Assembly (NCBI GenBank): GCA_034620365.1
Contig: JAQGEQ010000334.1
Coordinates: 170,910-234,909 of the forward strand
DNA: 64,000 nucleotides
Origin: Pegea sp. RAD2-039
Lineage: Eukaryota; Chordata; Thaliacea; Salpida; Salpidae
Reading direction: 5' to 3'
The notes under the pieces are model-generated. The model was given only the letters and a program-made list of their open reading frames with translations. It made no database searches and had not been told where the DNA came from. The position numbers were made by a program, and so were the translations under genes. This document shows positions 53,775-61,937 of this stretch, in pieces (within the stretch, counting starts at the first letter, position 1; every line of letters begins with the position of its first letter).

Positions 53775-53895
53775 AACTGAAATCAGTCTCCAAATCTAAA
53801 ACAGGTTTAGGGCATCTTTGGTTAATCCACTTTACTTGCTGTTAGAAACCACCAAACATTATAAACAGGCATGTTTTAGTTTCAAATTTGTTTCA
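53775..53895 (+). repeat. Degenerate cassette
   Basis: Shortened palindrome (AACTGAAATCAGT), unrelated core, CATTATAAACAGG and only the 5' half of the stem-loop (ATGTTTTAGTTTCAAATTTG). Confidence 0.5.
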
Positions 53896-55258
53896 TGATT
53901 CAAAGATAGTTCAAAATAAAAATTGCAAACTCTAAATAGAAGTTTCATTTTTATGTTTTTTTTTAAATTAAAAACCAGGAAGAAATTCTCATAATTAGAC
54001 TTTTTGTGATTAGATGCAACTTCATTAAAGCATTAAAAGTTAACAACTATCCCAAATTTATTAGTTAAAAGTGTTTTGGATACTTTGAAAAGTGATGTTT
54101 GATTTTTTTTTAAATTTCATTTAAAATGTTTTTAATCTATATCAAATAATAATCCGTAGTTGAGCTCAACAAAATATTATCTGATACAAATTATTTCAAA
54201 GTTGTTTTCCAAAAGTATTGTAAAATATTTAAAAAAAATCTAGAAAGATCTAAAAGATACAGCAAACGAATTATCTAATTGTATTGATGATGCAATTTAA
54301 AATATTTGATTATTTAAACTCATTTAAGAGTAGGTGACATCTGATTACTACCAAAAAACTTTACTCTGTGAAGTTATTAACTTTGCAAAAAATCAAAAAA
54401 AAATTCGTGTTTTAAAATACTTTTTCAGAATTAGAAATCAAACAAAAAAAGTTAAAATAAAGTACAAACAGCGACAGCTAGCGGATGCTGTGATTTACAT
54501 ATAACTTGTTTGATTTTTAAGAAACAAAAGAAATTAAACTAAACCTAAAAACAAACGACTCGCTTAGTTTTGTTATTACCGAACATTTGCATTGAGAATC
54601 AAATCAACTTAAGCTGCTTAATCGACATCTAGTATGTTTTGTTTAATTAAAACGAATAAATAGGTTTATGATATGTAAGATGATCTGTTAAGCTGAAAAT
54701 TTTTATAATGCAACAGGAAGACAATCTCATAGCTGTCAATTCTATGAAAAAATAAACTAACATTGTTAAAAATTAATGTACTGATGTTTTGAACAAGTAT
54801 ATTATATTTATCAAAAATACTGTAAAAAATAAATAGATTATTCGAAGAAGAAACTTTCAATTATATTAACCATGACACTCAAAAAGCAAAAATATTTAAG
54901 TCTTTCAAACATTATCTCTGAAAAATGATATCTAAATTGATTTTTAATGACTTTGCTCTTTCATAATGATTTAGTATTGATTACGTTTCAATCGAACGTT
55001 AACTTAAACTTTATAAATCTTAATGCTGGACATCACATATTAGAGAGTCCTCCAAACGTTTGATAAAAGAGCCTGTCTTAATTTGTTTATATGATATGCT
55101 TTTAAAATACTTAAAATTTTTCTTAATTACCAGAAAACCAATTCACCGAGACAATTCTTGCACTCACTGTACATGTTAAACTCATTAGAAGGGGAATCTA
55201 ATGATAATTGAAGATCAACAAAACTAACAAACTGTTGAAAAATTGTGTTTTTAAATTC

Positions 55259-55378
55259 CACTGATAGATCAATCTCAAAATGTTAAAATAAGAAACCGAC
55301 TTTTAAAATTCCTGTCAATTGGAAACGCTAACCAAATAAATAAGCCTGCTTTAATCTTATATTTGTGAGTTAAAACAG
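55259..55378 (+). repeat. Cassette 18 (core family II)
   Basis: Last copy before the array edge. The palindrome is eroded, the core retains CCTGTCAATTGGAAACGC, and the stem-loop lies at 55,346-55,378. Confidence 0.65.
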
Positions 55379-55554
55379 AAAAAAACAATAGCCATGAAAA
55401 AAAGTTCTTATAAATAAAGCTTCTTATTTATTTAGAACAGATAATTCTAACAGATATTTAAATACTTAATTTTGTCAGTTAAAATGTTGAACAAAATCTC
55501 TAGAAATATCTTGAAAAACAACAATCCGAAATTTTTAATCTACTAATGATGCAA

Positions 55555-55955
55555 AGGTTGTTCATGACAAACACAATGATATTATTAATTTGTTTTTAAT
55601 ACTTTATTAAATTAAAAATCTATAATTTTGAATTTAAATTCATTAATAAGATTTAATGTTATTTGTCAGTAATACCAATGTTAGTTAAACAGTCAAAAAT
55701 CAAATCTAAGAGCTAAGTTCCAGAGTTCAATAACGAATCGTACTTAAGAAAAGTATTCTGATGTTGAAATGATTTTTCAGAATAATTGTTCTGATCGACA
55801 ATACTTTAGATCTAGCCGTTAATCAAAATGTAAATCTTAGTAGAAACTTATGTAGAAACTTAAACACAATAATTATCAAACTTTTATATATTCTGCATTA
55901 TTTAGATTTATTTAGCATAAATTAAAGCGGAATTTATTTATGATTAAAATTCGTT
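55555..55955 (+). repeat. Truncated 0.9-kb repeat at the array edge
   Basis: Matches the first 400 bp of 18,000-18,960 and 50,080-50,970, then breaks off into an AATAAATAAAAATAA tract. This is the right boundary of the array as read in the sequence. Confidence 0.75.
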
Positions 55956-56011
55956 TTTACAATAATAAATAAAAATAAATAATAATAATAAAAATCAGAA
56001 GTAGAGGTTGG

Positions 56012-56182
56012 TTCTAAGTTGGTCACGTGATTCAAAGTTGGTCTCGTGGTTCAAAGTTGGTCACGTAGTTCAAAGTTGGTCACGTGATTCAGCGTTAGTC
56101 ACGTGGTTCAAAGTTGGTCATATGATTCAAAGTTGGTCAGGTGGTTCAAAGTTGGTCACGTGGTTCAAAGTTGGTCACGTGG
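56012..56182 (+). repeat. 19-bp minisatellite, nine units, each centred on an E-box
   Basis: Nine contiguous units of exactly 19 bp (TTCAAAGTTGGTCACGTGG). Five carry the palindromic E-box CACGTG (starts 56,024, 56,081, 56,100, 56,157, 56,176), two carry other CANNTG forms (CATATG at 56,119, CAGGTG at 56,138), and two are single-base variants (CTCGTG, CACGTA). GTCACGTG is the core recognised by MITF/TFE-type and USF/MAX-type bHLH factors in animals. Because 19 is not a multiple of 3, the open frame through it is a by-product. It sits exactly at the right edge of the array. Confidence 0.9.
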
Positions 56183-56469
56183 TTCATCTTGAAACTATTG
56201 ATGATTCTCAAGAAAAGTTAATAAGTAATAATAAATAGATTAGTAATTATACTTAGTAGAATTGAAGTTCAAACAGTCAAAATAAGAAAATTGTTATTTA
56301 GACTTCAAAAAAGTAAAACGTCAATTTTGTCCATTTTCAAGGTCTGATGGTTGGTAGAATAGTTTTGTTGGTTGATTTGTTAATTGGTTTTCTAGATACT
56401 TGTGAATGATTAAAACCAACTTTTAATCGATAAATTTTGATCTCTTTCATTCTAAACCAAAAAACTCAC

Positions 56470-56740
56470 CTTTAAATTCCCGGTAAGTCAACAAAGTTAA
56501 ATTAAAAGATTCAGAACTAAATATCTTCAAATGGATTGCTTCAGCTGTTATTTCTTTATTAGTTCCACTCAAGCGTTCTGTTTCGTGTTCTATCTCTTCT
56601 GTGACTTCAAAAAAGTCACAAAAGATCATTTCACGTGTGTGGAGGAACTTTGCGTAATCTTAAACTACATCTTCTTCGGAACTATCGCCGCTATCAGGTA
56701 AAGATATGTTTTCATCTGTTGGACGAATTGTTGTAAATTA
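56470..56740 (-). pseudogene. Decayed exon of a dynamin-related GTPase (Drp1/DNM1L-like)
   Basis: The minus strand encodes, in one frame with a single in-frame TAA, DENISLPDSGDSSEEDVV, stop, DYAKFLHTREMIF, then EEIEHETERLSGTNKE and AIHLKIFSSESFNLTL. This matches the GTPase-domain segment of Drp1-type dynamins between the P-loop region and G3. Immediately afterwards a one-base frameshift is needed to read VDLPGI, the G3 motif DLPG (56,478-56,489). The following Thr-Lys codons are lost, just before a preserved donor AAAG/GTGAGT at 56,470/56,469. No P-loop (GxxxxGKS) or downstream exon was found nearby. Known family role: mitochondrial and peroxisomal fission. This copy is broken and lone; the retained splice site shows a DNA-level origin. 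Confidence 0.8.
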
Positions 56741-57267
56741 AAAGTCGAAGATGATTTATAAAAAAAGCAAATGGAGTTTTCATTTAAGTTTTATGAAATG
56801 GTTCATATATATATAGTGTTATATAAATGTATATTGACGTTAGTTAGTTACTGTAAAATATTTATTCATTAAATAAGTATGTTTGCATAAGGTTGTTGAC
56901 TTGTATTAAAAATAAAATAGGTAAACAAAGTATTAGTACGTAATTATCAATCAGAATTTCAACTGCAAGATAGCGCCAAATATTTTAAAGTAGAATAATT
57001 GACGATTAATCTAAAGCATTATCACTTTATTTTTTTAACACATCCTTAAATAATTTAATAGTACTAAAAAACTAATTACAATAGTATCACTCCAATAATA
57101 ATTTCTGTACAACTCTTACGCATTAACACTTTTAACTCATTTTCAGTCTAAAACATGAACAACAACAGTAACTAAATAGTTGTTGATATAATCTAATTTA
57201 ATCTTTTCACAAAATAGTTTTTATCCAATTATTTATGAAATTTAAAAATTTTTAACTTTAAAGCAGA

Positions 57268-57275
57268 TGACGTCA
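57268..57275. promoter_or_regulatory. Perfect CRE-type site TGACGTCA
   Basis: The palindrome TGACGTCA lies just downstream of the RPB9-like stop codon. It matches the CREB/ATF consensus. A related half-site (GACGTCAT) is at about 59,076. Chance occurrence in a 64-kb AT-rich window is not excluded, and no promoter activity is claimed. Confidence 0.3.
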
Positions 57276-57285
57276 TAGAATTGAA

Positions 57286-57617
57286 TCATAATTGAGTCCA
57301 ACGATGACCACAAGAGGAGTTTGTACCAACAAAGTACAACTTCATCTCTACCTCGTCTCTAGTTGATTGAGACTGTAAAAACACTGCTTCTTTTTGGTTA
57401 CACCTAGTGGCAAAAATGAGCGCTGAAGAGCTTAGAGAACTGATGACTTACTTGGGGCAAGCAACATAATTTTACATCCTTTGTTCTAGGCAAGGTTGGA
57501 TTCTGCGCTACATTTGATGATGGCAATGATTTGAGACAATTCATCAACCTCATGTACAATTTTGTTGACATAAATACAAGGATTATCTGCCTTGATTTGG
57601 AAAGCACAATTGTGACA
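57286..57617 (-). pseudogene. Decayed two-exon remnant of RNA polymerase II subunit RPB9 (POLR2I)
   Basis: Minus strand. An acceptor (TTTCTTTTTAG) precedes an exon at 57,617-57,452 encoding [20 protein letters not shown] and [11 protein letters not shown], the first zinc ribbon and linker of RPB9. The frame is then lost: about 7 extra bases (ATCATCA) precede [12 protein letters not shown], and a second shift precedes ACPK. A 48-nt intron (GTAAGT ... TAG, 57,451-57,404) leads to an exon ending at a stop at 57,286-57,288 that reads CNQKEAVFLQSQS and SSCGHRWTQL, the TFIIS-like C-terminal ribbon. CPKC is rebuilt across the junction, but the third zinc cysteine of this ribbon is Gly (YFVGTNSSC). 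The N-terminal exon was not found. RPB9 normally sits in the Pol II jaw and affects fidelity. Two frameshifts and a lost ligand make this a pseudogene, though base-calling errors could explain the shifts. Confidence 0.82.
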
Positions 57618-57659
57618 CTAAAAAGAAATAATTCATAAAATATTTTCATTGTAACTATT

Positions 57660-59818
57660 TATTTAATTTATGCTATACCAAATCCCACTAAGATTTAAGA
57701 ATAACATCTAAAGCAGTGTAATTATCCGAGATTTTCTAAATATTTGCTGCTTTTACTGAATGAGTTAGTCGTTTCTTGATTATTATTTCACTTTTCATAA
57801 TTACAAAAGCAAACTTTTGATTTTGGGCGTTCCCATTCTAACAAAATTTTTCACTTTTTGTCTTCGAGTTAGGGTGTTAAGTTTACCACTGATAGTTGCT
57901 AAATATCTAGTTTAATTGTTAAAAGTTCATATTTATCTAGCTTTATATCTTTATAAATTGTAAAAGTGAGTTTGAAGAAGCTAAATGCAAGCAAACATTT
58001 ATTTATTGTATATACTTACGTTCAGAAGTTTTGTTTATGGTTATTTGGATTGTTTTCTTATATATTGTTTTTTTTTTTTTGCTTTTTTGTATTTAAGTAC
58101 TTTTTGACGTTCATTAATTTTAAAAAGACAGAATCATTTCATGATCTTATAAGTACCAAAATACTTCAGTGGTAGTTTTGTGTAAAAATACTTTTAGGAT
58201 TTATATTGTTTATTTATATGAGTCTATTGTGTAAATAGTAGGAAAAAATGTTTTGCAGTCGTAATGTCAGCTTTTTGAATCATTTTAAAATTTCGTCCAG
58301 CTACCATTACTTAGAATGGTTTTTTCAAATTCATTTTCAAAATAATAATTCATTTCATTTTCATAACTTTTTTGCGTACAAAATCATTTCTGCTTTAAAA
58401 TTTAATTTAAATTTCAAGGTATTACTAGGTTTGATCAACATTTTAAATTCAAAAACTTTCATGTAAGCTTTTTCTAGATCCGTTACTTAAGCTAAAAGCG
58501 CAAAGTTAAGTTTTCTGATTGCAAAAGTGTTTATGTTATCTCCTTGTGGTTTAAAGACAAGATAAAAAATTTATGTTTCTTTTTCAGTTGTTAGATAAAT
58601 CTGTAGCCTGCTACAGGATTAACTTAATAATAGAACATTTTGTTTTAAGTATATGGGATCTATAGTTTAAGCAATAGTACAGTGCTAGGTTTTCTGAATG
58701 TAAGGTTATGTATCTTTTGGATTATAACAGACTTAATAACTTTTTGAATATTTAATGCTGTTGAAAAAGAGTGTAGTTAGCTAAACTTGGCTGCTACTGC
58801 TTTTACTTGTTATGTTTTAATTATTGTTCTTGTTTTACTATTTAAAGCACCAGAAAATTTAAGTTTTTTTTTAGTATCTTTCTAAAAGAATACATTTTTA
58901 GCTTAAAAGTAATTTTTTGTAGATATTAAAAATATTGTTTAAACGTGCTTAAATGATCTTAACAATTGTGTTGCGCGTGACTTAGGCACGATCGCTTCAT
59001 GTTTATGAGGCTGGTTGTAGAGGATGTTTTTTCTCGCTTCTACTTTCGATGTACGACGTCATGATTTCTTTGTTTATGCAGACAAACACCTACATACTTT
59101 GAAACAAACACACGAAGCAGCCACATGTTTCATCGAGATTCAAACTATTCAGACACTAATAAAGTGATAGAAATTTTTATCATTTTAGATATCAATTTTG
59201 TTGTACTGGTTTAAATATAGTGGATTAAAGAATTTCATTTTTTGCTAAAATGTTGATAGTAATATACTGTTGATTTTTTATTTGTAATTTGAAGTTAACT
59301 TGCTATGCTTATAGTTTTAAATTAATTTTACATTTATAGAGATTTTATTAAAGCTTTAGCAAATATTAGAGTAGGAATTATAATTAGTTTTATAATTCAA
59401 ACATTTGGTTTTCATCTATATATTAATAATTATATAAATCATTACATTTTGTGATTTTCAGAAACTTGTGTTTTTTTACTTATTTTATGATAGAATTTTT
59501 TTTACAAATATATTTAACCCATTTTTATATTTTTTTTTTCAACAAATTTCTGCAAAATGCGTTTTATCAAAGTTGAGTGAAAATATTTATAATAGAAATG
59601 AGGTGCTAACTTCAGTTTTCAGGCTTTTATAAGTTGAGCAGTTATAAACTTTCAGTCTAAGTTAGCCAGCTTATGTAAAAGGAAATCAACTTATTGGTTG
59701 ATATGACATTTTTGATACTCAAAAATTCTGTTTTTATTCACTATTTTTTTATTTTAATTTGATAAAAAAAAATTCATACAAAGAAAATGAAAATATAAAA
59801 TCTGATTTTTTTTTCTAG
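57660..59818. other. No gene recognised: upstream flank or first intron of the Cullin-3 gene
   Basis: AT- and T-rich sequence with no recognisable protein. A more GC-rich island at about 58,970-59,150 (GCGCGTGAC, GCACGATCGC, GACGTCATG) could be a promoter or 5' leader. Because the first recognised Cullin-3 exon starts right after a splice acceptor (TTTTTTCTAG at 59,809-59,818), an earlier short exon is expected here or further left; the conserved N-terminal RIRAFP-type peptide was looked for and not found. Confidence 0.45.
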
Positions 59819-61937
59819 ATGACAGTGGATGACCGATACTTCTTGAACAACTGGGATCTGCTCAAGAAAGCAATCCAACAAATTCAAAACAAAAACGAGG
59901 GTAGTCTTAGATTTGAAGAAATTTTTAGGAATGCGTACATGATGGTTATTCATGAGCATGGCGAGAAGTTGTACAATGGATTGAGAGAGGTGGTCACTGA
60001 CCATCTTCGTCTAAAGGTGATTGGTTGTTGGAATTTGGGTCGATCATTTTTATAGTTTATTTGGCAAAGCTCACATCAAAAGATGTTTCTTATAAATATT
60101 TTCTAAATAATTGGCCACCTATTAGGTCCTAACCTAGACAGACACTAGCTGGACGTTGATGCCACTGTCCCAGCTGACAGTCATCGAACATCGGGTGTAA
60201 TTGGGTGGTTCTGTTTGTCTAAAATGACTTTTAGAGATTTATTTAGTGAAAAAAACTCCTTTTAATTCAGGTTAGTGTTGATGTGATTGCTTCACTGAAG
60301 AACAACTTCCTGTCCACACTGAACGCTGCTTGGGAAGACCATCTAACCTGCATGGTAAAGATCAGATATACCATGGCGCTTATGGTCAGTATCTTTACCT
60401 ACATGTTTATTTTCTCACATATTTTTCATAAAGGATCGAGTTTATGTGTCTCAAAATAACGTTGATAATGTTTATCATCTGGGATTAAAACTCTTTCGAG
60501 ATGAAGTGATCCGCCACAAGGAGATAGGAAGTTATCTTGAAGAAGTGCTTCTAGATCTCGTAGCTCGCGAACGAAAGGGGGAAGTTGTTGACAGGTAGAT
60601 GACTCTAGAGTGTTTTAAACATCTTTCGAAACATCTTCTACTTTCAGAGGTTCTATCAGAAGCGCTTGCATGATGCTCACGACTTTATCGCTGAATAACC
60701 GAGACGTTTACGAGCAACAATTTGAGATCGCTTTTTTGCATCAGTCGGCTGAATTTTATAGAGTAAAAAATCCTTCTTAAGAATCATAAACATTTCTAAT
60801 TTAATTATCATTTGTAGTTCGAAAGCCAGAAATTGTTAGCTGAAAACAGCACCTCTGTCTACATCAATAAAGTTGAAGCTAGAATCGAAGAGGAAGTCGA
60901 AAGAGCGCGTTATTATCTTGATCCAATGAGCGAACCAGCTATTATATCTGGTACCTAGACACCCTCGTCATCATCGACCAGCTTCAAATTTGTTTTTTTG
61001 ATTCAGTTCTTGAAAGCGAGCTGATCCAGAAGCACATGCGTACCATAGTTGAGATGGAAAACTCTGGAGCTGTTCACATGTTAAGGAATGATAAAAAAGA
61101 GGGTTTGTTGGATTTCTCCAACCACATAAGTTAAATATAAAACTGGTGTTTGTTTACAGATCTTCTTCGTATGTACAAGTTGTTTGAAAGAGTTCCTGAA
61201 GGTCTTTTGACTTTGAAGGATTGTGTGAGTGTGTACCTTCGAGAGCAGGGAAAAGCTCTTGTTGAAGATTGTAGTCAAAAGTTTGCAGTGGATTACATCC
61301 AGGTACTTCTTTCTATTTATCATCTAACCTTTTAACTTTCAACCTTGTAGAGCTTGCTGAACCTCAAAGATCGTATGGATGACTTTTTGACTAAATCATT
61401 CAAAAATGATAATATCTTTAAGAAGATGATCGGGGGTGACTTTGAATGGTTTGTTAATCTCAACCCGAAGTCACCAGAGTACCTCTCGTTGTTTATTGAT
61501 GATAAACTGAAGAAAGGAAATAAAATGGTTAGTTTAAAACAACCCGGTGCCCTCATAATCATTCCGATCTTTCTAGTTATCTGAACAAGACGTTGAATGC
61601 GTCCTGGAAAAGTCGATGTTGCTATTTCGCTTTCTGCAAGAAAAATATGTTTTTGAGCGCTACTACAAACAGCATCTCAGTAGACGTCTTCTCACCAACA
61701 AAAGTATCTCAGATGACTCTGAGAAAAACATGATCGCCAAATTGAAGGTTTGTTTACTTTTTTTATCAACTACGTCATCAATCGCGAGACGTCATCGAAT
61801 TTCAGACTGAATGTGGATGCCAGTTCACCAGCAAACTCGAAAGTATGTTGAATAACATGAAATTCTCCATCACAACCAACGAGGACTTTAAGCGTCACAT
61901 CACCGACAACTCCGGAATAAAGGATTTTTCTTTGTAA
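59819..61937 (+). CDS. CUL3: Cullin-3, N-terminal half (479 residues), ten exons, C-terminus missing
   Basis: Scaffold of BTB-adaptor (CRL3) ubiquitin ligases. Exons: 59,819-60,016; 60,271-60,384; 60,434-60,594; 60,648-60,762; 60,818-60,950; 61,007-61,102; 61,160-61,302; 61,351-61,527; 61,577-61,747; 61,806-61,937. All borders are GT/AG and frames join without shifts or stops. Recognisable segments are [19 protein letters not shown], the BTB-binding helix [11 protein letters not shown] (Phe at a usual Tyr), [109 protein letters not shown] and [14 protein letters not shown]. The frame stops after GIKDFSL, where family members continue into the alpha/beta and winged-helix parts with the neddylation lysine (about 770 residues in all). 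A GTAATT at 61,934 could be a donor into a far exon. The exact acceptor before the first ATG suggests an upstream exon too. Confidence 0.88.
60017..60270 (+). other. Expanded intron of Cullin-3 with a GC-richer insert
   Basis: 254 nt, against about 50-60 nt for the other eight introns. Its middle (about 60,125-60,230) is clearly richer in GC and holds a potential stem AGCTGG / CCAGCT around a 17-nt loop and a CAGCTGACAG word. It may be a small inserted element. No coding frame continuous with the exons exists. Confidence 0.55.

Larger units (their letters stand above)
206..54493 (+). repeat. 28-bp GC-richer motif, 16 dispersed copies
   Basis: The core CAACAGCGACAGCTAGCGG stands out from the AT-rich background. 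Copies start near 206, 653, 1,891, 4,262, 15,718, 16,853, 17,392, 22,535, 25,324, 34,803, 36,741, 44,136, 47,988, 48,984, 49,477 and 54,464, all on the + strand. Two endings exist: GGATGTTGTGA (type b, usually after AAATTAAAATGCC) and GACTGTTCAAG (type a, after ATTTAACGTAAGGT). Type a has imperfect dyad symmetry (AACAG at one end, CTGTT at the other). At 34,803 the hexamer CAGCGA is duplicated. The copy at 47,988 is cut short by a unique insertion. Function unknown. Confidence 0.8.
1..55955 (+). repeat. Giant higher-order repeat array, all modules in one orientation
   Basis: The first 56 kb is built from diverged copies of a limited set of modules (cassettes, 115-bp blocks, a 28-bp motif, arm sequences, long AT-rich linkers), recombined in different orders. 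Every copy found reads in the same direction on the + strand. That fits tandem growth by unequal exchange better than independent transposon insertion, which would give both orientations. Module order is partly fixed (palindrome, core, stem-loop, then the 115-bp block about 290 bp later), but the overall period is irregular. No open frame above about 146 codons occurs and none is conserved except where foreign gene or LINE pieces are inserted. The array ends at about 55,955, just before a simple AT stretch and the E-box minisatellite. The left end lies outside the window. Confidence 0.85.

Noticed and set aside
3559-55378. Palindromic 33-bp repeats resembling CRISPR direct repeats
   Set aside because: Copies are 1-8 kb apart rather than about 65 bp, no cas genes exist, and the DNA is intron-containing eukaryotic sequence.
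3470-55378. Helitron 3' ends (hairpin near CTRR) to explain gene capture
   Set aside because: The sequence after the stem-loop is AAAAAGTAAA with no CTRR end, and no TC 5' terminus or A/T insertion site could be defined.
56008-56238. 76-codon frame through the E-box minisatellite
   Set aside because: A 19-bp unit rotates through all three frames, and the translation is a by-product of the repeat.
57966-58175. 69-codon Phe-rich frame upstream of Cullin-3
   Set aside because: T-rich intergenic or intronic sequence; no start context, splice partner or family similarity.
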